From Nocardia nova SH22a (GTDB taxonomy: Bacteria > Actinomycetota > Actinomycetes > Mycobacteriales > Mycobacteriaceae), in the NCBI RefSeq assembly GCF_000523235.1, contig NZ_CP006850.1, positions 5,394,001 to 5,458,000 of the forward strand: DNA of 64,000 nt. Direction: 5' to 3'. Shown one piece after another: positions 19,901 through 26,198 of this stretch. Both the position numbers and the translations under genes were made by a program. The notes beneath the pieces were generated by a model. That model made no database searches. It was not told the DNA's origin and saw only the letters and a program-made list of their open reading frames with translations. Numbering within the stretch: the stretch's first letter is position 1; the number at the start of each line of letters is the position of its first letter.

Positions 19901-22176
19901 ACGCGGGCGCCGGTCAGCTCGGTGAGGCGCTGGGCGGCCGCGGCCGGAAGTGCCTCGCCGGAGGCGAAAACCACGCGCAGGGAGGAACATTCACGCGCGG
20001 CGGGCTCGGCGAGGAACAGCGCCAGCATCGACGGAACGAAATGCGCGACGGTCACCCGTTCCGCCACGATCACCTCGGCGAGGTAGCGGGGATCGCGGTG
20101 GCCGTCCGGGCGCGCGAGGACCAGCCGCGCTCCAGTGCGCAACGGCCCGAACAGTTCCCACACCGACACGTCGAAGCTCACCGGTGTCTTCTGCAGTACC
20201 GTGTCGGCGGTGGTCAGCTCGCAGCCGTCGGGCAGCCAGGACAGCCGGTTCACGATGGCTCCGTGGCTCATCGCCACGCCTTTCGGGCGGCCGGTCGACC
20301 CGGAGGTGAAGATCACGTAGGCGGTATTCGACTGCCGCAGTGGGGCTTTGCGGTCGGCGTCGGTCAGCGGCCCGGCGGAGTGCGGCGACAGATCCACCCG
20401 GTCCAGCTCGATGATCTCGGCTTCGGCGATATCGGGGCGATCCCGAGTGCTGGTCAGCACACACACCGGCCGGGTCGTCGCCACCACATAGCGGGTGCGA
20501 TCGGCCGGATGGTCGGGATCGAGAGGAACGAAGGCGCCGCCCGCCTCGGCGATCGCGTGGACGGCGACCACCAGGTCGATCGAACGGCGCAGATGCACGG
20601 CGACCATCGACTCCGGGCCGACGCCGACCCGCACCAGATATCGGGCCAGACGATGCACACGGGCGGCGAGTTCGGAATAGGACAGGCTCTCGCCCTCGAA
20701 TGTCACCGCGATCGCGCGGGGCGTGCGGCGGGCCCGGGCGGCCGGCGCCGACGCGAGCGTCGGGTATTCCACCACCGACGGCCGGGGACCGGTGCCGAGT
20801 TCGAGGAGTCGCCGCCGTTCCCGATCGCCGACGACGGGGATCGCCCCTACCGGCTCGTCGGCGTCGGCCCGCGCGAATTCGGCGAAGTATGCGAGGAGGC
20901 GGTCGTGGTATCGCCGTACCTCGTCGTCGGCGTCCAGTCCGGCGCGAGCCTCCAGATCCACCCGGTACCGCGGTGCCGCGGCCGACCGGTAGACGCTGAT
21001 CGTCAGATCGTCGACGCCCCCGGTGGACAGCACGTGCACCTGTCCCGCCACCGCTCCCAGCCGGACCTCCATGTGCACCGGGCTGATATTGATCCTGGGC
21101 CCGGCCACGGTACCGAAAGGCGCGGCGGCGGTAGCGGTTTCACGACGAATGTCCTCGTAGCGGTACCGCTGGTGCCGCAGCGCGCCGGTGACCGCGAGCC
21201 GGACCGCGCGCAGCAACTCCGAAATCGTCGTGTGAGGGCCCACTTCGAGGCGCAGCGGGACGATATTCGACAGCATGCCCGCCGACCGGCGCAGCACCGC
21301 CGTCGTGCGCGCGGCCACGGGCAGGCTCAGGATCACATCACCACTACCGGACAGGTGGGCCAGACAGCCCGCGAAGGCGGCGATGAAGAGTTCGGATTCG
21401 GAGGCGCCGAACCGCTCGGCGGCAGGACGCACCGATTCCGATACCGCCTGCGGCAGTTCGGATCCGAGGTTCACCGTCGCCACCGTGCCGCGTCCGCCCA
21501 GCGGGATCGGCGTCGGCGGCTCCCGATGATCCGCGAGCCGCTCCCGCCAATAGGCGCGATCGGTCTCGAACCGGCGGCTGTCGCGATACGCGCGGTCGGA
21601 GTCGACCAGGTCGCCCAGATCTCCTGCGGTGAGCGGCTGCGGCCGCGCGCCGGAGAGCATCGCCGTGTAGATGTGCGCGGTGCGCTGGATCAGATTCATC
21701 GCACCGAAGCCGTCCAGCACGATGTGGTGCGCCGCCATGTACCAGAACCAGTGCCGGTCGCCGACCCGGAGGAACGCGTTGCGGATCAGCCGGTCCCGCA
21801 GAATATCGATGTGCCGCAGCGAATCTCGCCGCATCCACGCATGCGCCTCGGCGACCGGATCGGCCGATTCCCGGAGGTCGACGTAATCCACCGGGGTGTA
21901 GAGGTCCGGGTCCACGACCTGATACGGCTCGTCGTCCTGGATTCCGATCCGCACGTAGCCCGAACCCATTTCGAGCCCGGCGGCGCGCCCGGCGCGTTCC
22001 AGGACGACGATGTCCAGATCTCCGGCAACCTCGATGTGCATCGCGATCGTCATCGGCGCGTCGAGCAACCGGGACGAGTGCCACACCCCCAGTTGCGCCG
22101 CCGTGAGTGGAAGCCTGTCGTGCCGCACCGGTTCGGTGCCGCCGCTGGCCCGGGATGTGCCGATGGAGCTGACCAC
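4912..22176 (-). CDS. Five-module non-ribosomal peptide synthetase with terminal condensation domain
   Basis: This 5,754-aa synthetase has the order C-A-T five times and then a final C. Carrier (T) domains have the GGNSL or GGDSL serine near 19150, 15980, 12740, 9470 and 6320. All six C domains keep HHxxxDG. No epimerization, methylation or thioesterase domain was seen. Specificity codes read by eye are A1 DVWHFSLIEK (serine, EntF-like), A2 DPLAGGFILK (no known match), A3 DLWHLILVSK, A4 DLWYLAVVSK (both unassigned) and A5 DFWSVGMVHK (threonine). The first C domain also resembles EntF, which accepts an aryl acid, so an acyl- or aryl-capped peptide beginning with Ser is likely. GTG 22176 was chosen because AGGACAAGG precedes it; an ATG at 22272 in the same frame lacks a site. 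No MbtH, carrier-loading or export genes are adjacent. Confidence 0.93.
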   Translation of the reverse strand: MVSSIGTSRASGGTEPVRHDRLPLTAAQLGVWHSSRLLDAPMTIAMHIEVAGDLDIVVLERAGRAAGLEMGSGYVRIGIQDDEPYQVVDPDLYTPVDYVDLRESADPVAEAHAWMRRDSLRHIDILRDRLIRNAFLRVGDRHWFWYMAAHHIVLDGFGAMNLIQRTAHIYTAMLSGARPQPLTAGDLGDLVDSDRAYRDSRRFETDRAYWRERLADHREPPTPIPLGGRGTVATVNLGSELPQAVSESVRPAAERFGASESELFIAAFAGCLAHLSGSGDVILSLPVAARTTAVLRRSAGMLSNIVPLRLEVGPHTTISELLRAVRLAVTGALRHQRYRYEDIRRETATAAAPFGTVAGPRINISPVHMEVRLGAVAGQVHVLSTGGVDDLTISVYRSAAAPRYRVDLEARAGLDADDEVRRYHDRLLAYFAEFARADADEPVGAIPVVGDRERRRLLELGTGPRPSVVEYPTLASAPAARARRTPRAIAVTFEGESLSYSELAARVHRLARYLVRVGVGPESMVAVHLRRSIDLVVAVHAIAEAGGAFVPLDPDHPADRTRYVVATTRPVCVLTSTRDRPDIAEAEIIELDRVDLSPHSAGPLTDADRKAPLRQSNTAYVIFTSGSTGRPKGVAMSHGAIVNRLSWLPDGCELTTADTVLQKTPVSFDVSVWELFGPLRTGARLVLARPDGHRDPRYLAEVIVAERVTVAHFVPSMLALFLAEPAARECSSLRVVFASGEALPAAAAQRLTELTGARVHNLYGPTEAAIEVTAHRLTAQETTSVPIGVPVPGTRVYVLDSWLHPVPAGVAGELYLAGAQLARGYAGRAATTAERFVPDPFGTGERMYRTGDLVTWTAAGELEYLGRTDLQVKLRGVRIEPREIESALTGMESIAQAAVAVHTDERLGDQLVAHVVATAAIDTAAVRAELAAVLPHNLVPSAIVVSAALPLTASGKLDRAALPAPVFATRAFRPPSTPAQRTVADAFGAVLGAARVGADDNFFELGGNSLLGARAVARLADGLGIRLAVRDLFDAPTVAALAERIEHTAAGPARPALVPRPRPAHVPLALAQQRMWVLNQLDPASPVDNMPMAIRLSGEVNVRALERAARDLVARHEILRTRYPETPDGPAQRTLAPDAVPIDLAPRPIAAADVAAAVADFASAGFDVGAEIPFRLRLFRTGTTEYVLAAVAHHISADGWSVLPLTRDLMTAYGSRLRGEAPSWSPLPVQYADYSSWQRELLGSADDPDSLLARQAAFWRRTLAGVPDELSLPTDRPRPPTRSSRGGRVTFRIGPELDHRVRRLAREHGVTTFMVVHSAFAVLLARLSGSTDIAVGTPIAGRGAAELDDLIGMFVNTLVLRTTVSPGATFTELLARTEAADLAAFDHADIPFDQVVDLLRPRRSPARNPLFQVALSFDNTPESSFQLHGMRVRPVDLGVDTAKFDLALTIRENADAGSGMAASFSFARDLFDEATVEVFGQRLLRLLSAATSEPDTPVGDLPILSADEYRMLTTGPADPARTTGTGLLPDLLAHGMRPRRDRIAVRDAGRAVSYGELGDDSARLARLLTDRGIGPESVVAVALPRSYDLIVAVSAIAAAGGAYLPIDPAYPAERIGHMLADSAAALGITNSTHAGTLPGETEWLVLDDPATARQCAARPAGPITDADRRHPVRAAHPAYLIYTSGSTGKPKGVCVTHAGLADLVADVTGAMRLTSDDRFLGLTSPSFDPSLLEYLCALHTGATLVIAPPDLVGGPDLAAYLRAERVTHIATTPGVLATMEPGGLEQVTAIGIGGDVAAPELVAKWSPGRDLFNFYGPTETTILSSYARLTAGRRITIGRPVRGMSALVLDDRLRPVPPGVTGELYLAGAGLARGYHGSAGATAERFLPDPWGAAGTRMYRTGDLVRWCAVSGESHLEFVGRCDFQVKIRGFRIELGEIDAVLGRHPRIEFAVTTGRPAAAGTTALVSYVLATGDAALDPADVLEHARRSLPRHMVPAAVVILDELPLTPVGKLDRDALPEPPVPQREFRAPLGEIEPTVAAAFAAVLGLSNDVGRDDDFFELGGNSLVATHVVARLGAALDTRIPVRLVFEAPTVAALAHRAEELAGRGRRTVRAGARPERIPLSPAQRRMWFLNRFDQRSAAYNMAAAVRLTGVLDVDALRSAISDLVARHEILRTVYPETDSGPAQVILPPEQAVPALALWTATPDRVESAVRELAATEFDVTTEVPIRLALIGIRDSGNHVLVMVVHHISADGSSAGPLTRDLMTAYAARSAGTAPDWTPPPVQYADYSIWQRELLGDEDDPESVAAGQIAYWRRALADLPDQLDLPLDHPRPAVQTYAGARAAVDIDADTHRGLVELARAEGATLFMVLHTAFAVLLARLSGAGDIAIGTPIAGRGEPELDDVVGMFVNTLVFRTRVRGGEPFTALLARQRTADIEAFAHSDVPFERLVEALNPPRSTARHPLFQIGFSFQNLPVTRLSLPGLEVSELVIDTGTSQFDLHLNIADRYGATGDPAGISGFLTYATDLFEPATARLLVGRFTRLLAEITARPRTPVGDLTLLDNAERAAIMLARNETRHPLGPATTLPELLADALRARGDAVALVDADGGHLTCAELGARVNRMARQLISLGVGPESRVALALRRSVDLVVAVYAVTVSGGAYVPLDPDQPTERTGAVLRAVAPICVLTDSDTRARLDAGRDKSAADTGTAGSRCGEPHVVVLDELELSTVSSEPITDRERVAAVRPENTAYVIFTSGSTGKPKGVAVPHSAVVNQLLWKKRTFGLDSTDVMVLKTTASFDLSVWEFWSAVVCGGRLVISDPDGDPADLNELIGREGVTTLHTVPSMLEALLADARGGIGASPGSGGRSLRRVLAIGETLPGPTARRFRAAHTGTALFNLYGPTETAVSVTCHPVTGRDRASVPIGRPEWNCRVYVLDSRLHPVPDGVPGELYVGGAQLARGYADRAAATAAAFVADPNVAGARMYRTGDIAVWNRDGELEFRGRGDSQVKIRGFRIELGEIETALLALPGISQAAVLVRAAERLTAYLVPAADDIDVAGVKSALARVLPSYMVPAAVVVSPALPLTVNGKLDRKALPEPDVDVAEFRAPATPAEQLVAGAFGEVLGRDSVGAHDDFFALGGNSLLATRVAARLGAALGTRIPVRAIFETPTAATLAAAVGRQDRTSDRPALVAGQRPDPVPLSPAQQRMWILNRLDPHSAAYNVPVAVRLSGKLDTDALGAAVGDLIARHEVLRTVYPDTAAGPVQDILPPGRSVPESGPRDIAAEDVAADLAEFFAAPFDVTGDIPLRIRLYRITGDRSGSASTEHILAVVVHHIAADGSSLGPLIRDLMTAYAARAAGEAPRWAPLPVQYADFAVWQRALLGADDDPESPAAEQIRYWSRALAGLPDQLELPTDRPRPAVRSAAGGRIPVAVDAALHRALIDLARGENVTLFMVVQTAFAVLLARLSGSGDIALGTPTAGRGEAALDGVIGMFVNTLVLRTRIDATEPFNALLGRQRETDIRAFAHADVPFERLVEVLDPPRSAARHPLFQVGLSFQNLSPAELRLTDVRVEPVEPEVAVAQYDLNLIVADRYDGSGAAAGIEGAVVFARDLYDDEIVRVLADRFVYLLGEIVAHPAAPVGEIALVTASERRALATSCTGTAHEVDPALTLAALFDRAVSAAPGRTALADISYAELGARVNRLARHLISLGVGPESRVGVLVGRSVDLVVAVYAVSVAGGAYVPLDPDQPAERIGAILRTADPVCVLIDMATRDRLAEGRAAAGSGTEGEDLRARGPRGAEHRVVVLDELDVSSLSGASLTDRERVAPLRGTNAAYVIFTSGSTGVPKGVVVPHAAVVNQLLWNNAEFGLAPDDVMVLKATAAFDLSVWEFWSSVVCGGRLVIAAPDGHRDAEYMDELIRREGVTTLYAVPSMLDALVVLAEGRTEVAASGALRRVLAAGETLPGPLAQRFRGVCPDVELFNVYGPTEVAVSSTCHAVTDADQTTVPIGTPEWNIRAYVLDSRLHPVPRGVVGELYLAGAQLARGYAGRSDSTAERFVADPFRDGERMYRTGDLVTCNPQGELVFRGRSDLQVKVRGFRIEPGEIEAALLALPGVARAAVLVRSGAPRGDLLVAYLVPTGNHLEVEAVKSVLSERLPSYLIPAAFVVLAALPLTANGKLDRKALPEPVFDTADYRAPAGPVERIVAGAFTDLLGAERVGADDDFFDLGGNSLLATRVAARVGAALDTRIPVGTLFEAPTVAGFAARIAPDAGSGGLPELVPGPRPEPIPLSPAQQRMWIVNQLDTGSAAYNIPIALRLTGDLDVTALRRAVADVIARHETLRTVYPKRDETPYQLILPALDAVPDLTPKPVCGAEIHERIHDLVSGGFDVTAEVPLRAALFRIETGPHILVLVAHHIAADGWSARPLTRDLMAAYAARVAGRAPEWERPAVQYADFTSWQRAVLGAEDDPRSTAASQIRYWRGALAGLPSESTFPVDRPRPVVASRAGGAVPLTVDAEIARGLRDLARAHDASLFVVVHTALAVLLARMSNATDVAVGAPVAGRGIAALDDSIGMFVNTLVLRTRFDSTRTFADMLVRQRDIDLAAFSHAELPFDRVVEALDLPRQPARSPLFQVALSFQNFPSETVELPGVRVTPVDIPASTEMFDLTVDLGEDPRDGSLSGRISYARDLFDDRTVRHLGERLLGLLRTVAAEPAAVVGDIDLLVPGDEIPCAAHLPGAESDRTVLDLFATQIRDRPDAVAVRAGAESLTYAEMSRRADALARLLISRGVGPGSVVAVGLDRSVRMPIALLAVLRAGAAYLPLDPAYPRARLEFVVADAAPACLITSAPLLATMPADSMPVLLVDDTADGHAEAVAPVRVRADDLAYVIYTSGSTGVPKGVAVTHRNLAHLLSNALRYFDIGVGDVWTVFHSFAFDFAVWELWGALSTGGTAIVVDHPTSRSPEAFRDLLIREQVTVLSQTPSAFRHLDEADRRAGDPALALRYVVFGGEALETATLTGWFERYGDDSPRLVNMYGITETTVHVTFRPLDRRATLGASVGSGIGHGLPGVGAHVLDGRLHPAPTGTPGDLYVTGPQVARGYLGRAGLTATRFVADPAGPPGRRMYRSGDLVRRTTRGLEYLRRGDHQLQLRGFRIEPGEIEAVLTRCGGADAKVIVRDGRLLAYLRGADPAATAGIRRAAARYLPEHMVPAAITVVDSWPMTVNGKLDPRALPEPDFAAQSTARAPRTDRERALAAIVAEVLGLTEIGIDDDFFEMGGDSLSAVRLRSRIRHALGEDIQVQDIFEQRTVAGLATVATRPLGLPARADSVRTAPVPLSYPQQRLLELNDREQLGPGPGRAYNIMLRLHGATPPAVVVQALADLTARHEILRTVFPGQQVILDEALDVETVTTDDIPAATAACLARPFDLRTEVPLRVRLYPDGDSDLLLIVLHHMAADGWSMAPLIHDLATALHARRAGARPQWNSLPIQYAEHAIWQHRVTGEPQSRAVTDTQLAFWRTTLAGLPPAVGPARPADSPQPMAGRVYVYIAPDRYRRSVSLAAAHDASVFMVVHTAFALTLREFDYGNDIAVCAPTAGRTEVGMEDMVGRFTNFLVLRTEVDDHQDFVPLLERVRGTTLAAMDNQDIPFEFVTDALGLRDRLRIRLAFQNIPTSDLRRAGLAATWEPVEAPAPADWDLSLVLSEEKDDDARPRALYGLVEYATDAVDAPTAQRIATRFDEILSSGLESLE

Positions 22177-22317
22177 GCCTTGTCCTGCCACGAAAACGAA
22201 TGAGCGAAAGAATTCCCCGACCGCATCGACCCTAGCCGCCGGAACCCTTCCGCCGCGCGCCCCGTATTCCATGGGCGAAACGCGGGCTATCCACCTCCGT
22301 GTCGAACCACGGGCGCC

Positions 22318-22719
22318 CTACTTGTCGCGGCCACCGTCCACGAAGGCGAACAGCACACCGCCGAGCATCGCCACATTCTTCTGGAACTGCACGCGCTGAG
22401 CCTTGCGCGCCGCCGGGTCCTCGAGGGTCCAGAATGCGTGTCCCGCAGCGGTTGTGGGGATCAGCGAGGCCGCCAGAGCGGCCGATGACAGCCGCGGCGC
22501 GATGCCCAACGCCAGCAGCGATCCACCGGCCACCTGTACCGCGGCGTTCGCCTTGACCAGCAATTCGTCGTCGTCGGGCAACGGTACGACCCTGCGGATC
22601 GCGGCCAGGGCCGGGGCGGCGATCTCCGGACGCGGGCCCGGCTCGCGCAGGGCGTCCACACCGAGAATCGCGTAGGTCGAACCGGTCAACGCGCGGGCGG
22701 CGATGCGTAGCAGATTCAT
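22318..22719 (-). CDS. DoxX-family membrane protein
   Basis: This 133-aa protein has about four hydrophobic helices and the layout of actinobacterial DoxX-like proteins, including the QKN.AMLGG segment near the C terminus. The family is linked to thiol or redox stress but has no agreed reaction. The start is ATG 22719, seven bases downstream of the AraC gene stop, so the two genes form one operon and the AraC protein is the probable regulator. Confidence 0.8.
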   Translation of the reverse strand: MNLLRIAARALTGSTYAILGVDALREPGPRPEIAAPALAAIRRVVPLPDDDELLVKANAAVQVAGGSLLALGIAPRLSSAALAASLIPTTAAGHAFWTLEDPAARKAQRVQFQKNVAMLGGVLFAFVDGGRDK

Positions 22720-22726
22720 GGTCGTC

Positions 22727-23725
22727 TCATCTCCCTGTCGGATGGCATCGAAATCGGCCAGTGCCGATCGTAGATGCGCGACCGCGGATGTCTCGTGGGC
22801 TGGCGCCGAAGCGGCGCCGGAAGTCGGTGCTGAAGACACTCGCCGAGCCGAAGCCGAGTCCGATGGCGAGATCGCCGATACTCCAATGCGCGAAGGCGGG
22901 ATCCCGCAAGCGCGAATGCGCGAGTCTCAGGCGTTCCTCCTTGATCAGTTCTCGCGGGGTCGTGCCACCGGCCCGCAGCGCCGCCTGAATCTGACGCACC
23001 GACCAGCCCAGCGCCCGGGCCACGGCGGCGCCGTTCAGCTCGGGGTCGGCGGCATGGGCGCGAATGTGTCGGCGGACAGCGGCTTCGATCCTGGCGAGGT
23101 GTCCGGTCTCGGTCGGGTGGTCGCCGACGATGTGCATGCAGAGCAACTCGACCAGTCGCTCGGTCGCCGCGTCGAACTGCCGCGGGGTGAGCGCGTCGCG
23201 TTCGGTCACCAGTCCGGTCGCCATATCCGCGACCAGACGTCCGAGCCCGGAGGTGAGATCCACCGATCGGGCGGGCTCGGCCCGGTGTCCGAGGCGATGT
23301 TCGATCTCCCGGTACGGGATCGCCACGGTGAGCCCTCTGCTGCCGTCACCGTGTGTGAAGGAGAAGGGCCGGTTGATCGTCACCAGGGCGCCGGCTCCCG
23401 ACGGGATCGGCATCTCCTCATCGCCCTGCCGGATCACGGCGGTACCGGCGGCGGGCACGATCAATCGATAGTCGTCGTCGGGGTCGGCGCGGATCTGACC
23501 GGCCGTGCGATAGAAGGTCACCGCGTCCGCCTGCCAGCCCACGAGTTGATAGGCGGCGGTCCGGCGCAGCACCGCCCGCCCCCGGAAATCCCGCTGCTCG
23601 CGAAACCGGTAGCCGAGGCGCCGGCGATGGTACGTCGAGATCAGCTCACCCCAGAATTCCGGTCGCGCCCCGGCGGCGACGGCACCCGTCGAGGCCGAGT
23701 CGACGAGATCGGAATCGGATGTCAT
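22727..23725 (-). CDS. AraC-family transcriptional regulator
   Basis: This 332-aa regulator has an AraC-binding-like sensor domain in residues 1-200 and two helix-turn-helix units of the AraC type in the last 100 residues; the second includes the SIGDLAIGLGFGSASVFSTDF segment. ATG 23725 is preceded by GGGGAGACA, a good site; upstream in-frame codons are not needed. It is followed closely by the DoxX gene and is divergent from the small secreted protein gene, whose promoter it could also control. The inducer is not predictable. Confidence 0.88.
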   Translation of the reverse strand: MTSDSDLVDSASTGAVAAGARPEFWGELISTYHRRRLGYRFREQRDFRGRAVLRRTAAYQLVGWQADAVTFYRTAGQIRADPDDDYRLIVPAAGTAVIRQGDEEMPIPSGAGALVTINRPFSFTHGDGSRGLTVAIPYREIEHRLGHRAEPARSVDLTSGLGRLVADMATGLVTERDALTPRQFDAATERLVELLCMHIVGDHPTETGHLARIEAAVRRHIRAHAADPELNGAAVARALGWSVRQIQAALRAGGTTPRELIKEERLRLAHSRLRDPAFAHWSIGDLAIGLGFGSASVFSTDFRRRFGASPRDIRGRASTIGTGRFRCHPTGR

Positions 23726-23904
23726 CGGCGTTGTCTCCCCTCGTCGCACTCCACCGGTTCCGCGGAGGCAGCGTACCGGGCACACCGGACAACCCACGCA
23801 CTGCGCGCAGGGGCAACTTCTCTGCGCTCACGCGCAAGACCCGTCCCGCCGTCGCCTCTAACGTTCTCGTCTTGACCGTGTGAAATCGAGAGACAGGGGA
23901 CAAC

Positions 23905-24126
23905 ATGTTTCGAAAGATCGTTCTGGCCGCCACCGCGGGTGCGCTGATCGTCGCGCCCGCGACGGCATCGGCCGGCACGACAGCGCACGACGGCGCTGCG
24001 CCCACTGCCGAGCAGGTGGCGATCAATACCGGGTCCGGGGCGGCCGATGTCGTGATCAACGGGCTGATAGCCGCGATCTTCGGCCCGAACGACCCGTCGA
24101 CCTGCAAATTCCCGTACTGCTTCTGA
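23905..24126 (+). CDS. Small secreted protein
   Basis: This 73-aa protein has a clear signal peptide (positive MFRK start, hydrophobic core and an ASA-G cleavage site near residue 23). The mature part is about 50 residues and ends with two cysteines, at CKFPYCF, that could form a disulfide. The start has a good AGGGGACAAC site. Similar short exported proteins of unknown function are common in Nocardia. It is divergent from the AraC gene. Confidence 0.72.
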   Translation: MFRKIVLAATAGALIVAPATASAGTTAHDGAAPTAEQVAINTGSGAADVVINGLIAAIFGPNDPSTCKFPYCF

Positions 24127-24165
24127 GGCCGCGCCGGACCGGCATCGGCTGCGCGCCAACACATC

Positions 24166-26112
24166 TCAGATGTGGATGTATCCACCGCCGAGCATGCCGT
24201 CGTCGAGCCGCGGGGAGATGGATTCGCCGCCGAGTGCGTCGCGCATCTCGATCTGCTCGTCGCGGACCACGTGCATGACGGCGTTGATCAGCGCGAGGTG
24301 GGTGAACGCCTGCGGATAGTTGCCCCAGTGCCGGCCGGTCACGGGGTCGATCTCCTCGGCGTAGAGGCCCAGCGGACTGGCGTAGCCGAGCAGCCTTTCA
24401 CACAACTGCTTGGCCCGGTGTTTCTCACCGATCTCCGACAGCGCCGACACCAGCCAGAACGAGCAGATCGTGAAGGTGCCCTCCTCCCCTGCGCAGCCGT
24501 CGTCGGTTTCGTCGACGCGGTAGCGCAGGACGAGTCCGTCGGTGGTGAGTTCGTCGGCGATGGCGAGCACGGTGTTGCGCACCCGTTCGTCGTCGGGAGG
24601 CAGGAACCGGACCAGCGGAATGAGCAGGGTCGAGGCGTCCAGTGCCGTGCTGCCGTAGTACTGGGTGAACACGCCCCGCGCGTCGACCGCGTGGTCGCAG
24701 ATGTCGGCGTGGATCTCGTCGGCGGCGCGTTGCCAGCGGTCGGCGCGCTCGGCGTCCTGCTGGATGCGCGCCAGCCGGGCGCCGCGGTCGGCGGCGACCC
24801 AGCACATGACCTTGCTGGAGGTGAAATGCTGCGGTTTGCCGCGCACTTCCCAGATGCCGTGATCGGGTTCGCGCCACACCGCGAGCGCACTGCGCACCGC
24901 CCAGCGCAACAGCGGCCAGGTGCGCGCGTCGATGCGGTCCTGATGACGGGCATAGAGGTAGACCGCGTCCAGCGCCGCACCCCAGACATCGTGCTGCTGT
25001 TGCCCATAGGCGCCGTTACCGATCCGCACCGGTCGCGCGTTCTCGTACCCGCGCAGATTGTCCAGCGTCTGTTCGCGCAATTCGGTCTCGCCGCCGATGC
25101 CGTAGACGATCTGCATCCCGTCGGTGTCCTCGGCCAGGTTGACGATGTAGGAGAAGTAGTCGTTGGCCTCCCAGCTGAACCCCAGGGTGTACAGCGCCCA
25201 CAGCGCGAAGGCCGAATCCCGGATCCAGGTGTAGCGGTAGTCCCAATTACGTTGTCCGCCGGGTGTTTCCGGTAACGATGTGGTGGGCGCGGCGACGAAG
25301 GCGCCGGTCGGGGCGAAGGTCAGGCCCTTGAGCGTCAGGGCGCTGCGGGTGAGCTGGGCGCTCCACGGATGGTCCGGGAACCGGCCACCGGCCAGCCAGT
25401 GCCGCCAGTGATGCACCGTCCCCTCCAGCCGTTCGGCGGCCTCCTCGACCGTTTCCGGCGCCTCCCGGCTCCCCCACGACAGCGCGCAGAAGCGGGTGTC
25501 GCCGCTCTTGAGCAGCGTGCGGGCGACCGCCCGGGAACCTTCGAGTCCCAGGCGCAGGTCGGTGGTCAGCCGCAACGGCAGTCCACCCGCGTCGGCGCTC
25601 GCCTGGGCGCGGTGGTAGCTGTCCAGATATTCCCACCGCGCCCGGGCGCGGCCGTAGTCGAAGAAGGGCTGGCAGTCGAGGACGAACTGGATCTGCCCGG
25701 TCTCGCAGTGCACGATGCGCAGCAGGATGTGTTCGGCGTCGTAGTCGGTGGGCGCGCGGCGGTGGGCGCTGCGGCCGGGTTGCTGATGTCGCCACGGGCC
25801 GACCAGCAGCACATCCCGCACGGTGGCCCAGCCCTCGCCGCTGCGCCAGCTGGTCTCCATGACCATCGTGCCGGGGATGTAGCGGCGATCGGCCGGGGTC
25901 TCGATGTCGTCGGGACCGAACCGGAACGACCCGGCGGACCGGTCGAGGATCGCGCCGAAGACGCTGGGCGAATCCATGCGCGGCAAGCACATCCACTCCA
26001 CCGCGCCACTGGGCGCGATGAGGGCGGTGACCTCGGAATCGGAGATGAAGGCGTAGTCGTCGATGCGCGGGAAGGCCGTGACCCGTGGCGTATGTTCCGG
26101 ATGATCGTTCAC
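24166..26112 (-). CDS. GH15 family trehalase/glucoamylase-like hydrolase
   Basis: This 648-aa protein is a glycoside hydrolase family 15 enzyme of the mycobacterial trehalase type (Rv2402-like). Family members hydrolyse trehalose or alpha-glucans. The N-terminal beta domain starts with the conserved R..DYAFISD segment. The (alpha/alpha)6 barrel has YTWIRDSAF, WEVRG, EEGTF (candidate catalytic Glu) and the AEEIDP...GNYPQAF block near the end. The start is GTG 26112 with GGGAG upstream. There is no signal peptide, so it is cytoplasmic. Trehalase is favoured over glucoamylase on resemblance only. Confidence 0.86.
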   Translation of the reverse strand: MNDHPEHTPRVTAFPRIDDYAFISDSEVTALIAPSGAVEWMCLPRMDSPSVFGAILDRSAGSFRFGPDDIETPADRRYIPGTMVMETSWRSGEGWATVRDVLLVGPWRHQQPGRSAHRRAPTDYDAEHILLRIVHCETGQIQFVLDCQPFFDYGRARARWEYLDSYHRAQASADAGGLPLRLTTDLRLGLEGSRAVARTLLKSGDTRFCALSWGSREAPETVEEAAERLEGTVHHWRHWLAGGRFPDHPWSAQLTRSALTLKGLTFAPTGAFVAAPTTSLPETPGGQRNWDYRYTWIRDSAFALWALYTLGFSWEANDYFSYIVNLAEDTDGMQIVYGIGGETELREQTLDNLRGYENARPVRIGNGAYGQQQHDVWGAALDAVYLYARHQDRIDARTWPLLRWAVRSALAVWREPDHGIWEVRGKPQHFTSSKVMCWVAADRGARLARIQQDAERADRWQRAADEIHADICDHAVDARGVFTQYYGSTALDASTLLIPLVRFLPPDDERVRNTVLAIADELTTDGLVLRYRVDETDDGCAGEEGTFTICSFWLVSALSEIGEKHRAKQLCERLLGYASPLGLYAEEIDPVTGRHWGNYPQAFTHLALINAVMHVVRDEQIEMRDALGGESISPRLDDGMLGGGYIHI

Positions 26113-26198
26113 GCGGCGCTCCCATTCGTCACCCGCGCGGCCCGCACGGACGCTGTTTCGATGGTATGCCGGGAGTTTGCGCGGTTCCAGGGCGCGAG

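Noticed and set aside
4912-22176. Enterobactin-type catechol siderophore cluster
   Set aside because: The first module resembles EntF, but there are no dihydroxybenzoate genes, no aryl carrier protein and no iron-transport genes in the window.
19369-22203. A 944-codon open frame antisense to the first synthetase module
   Set aside because: It is rich in Arg, Gly and His with no domain; the opposite strand has a clear C-A-T module.
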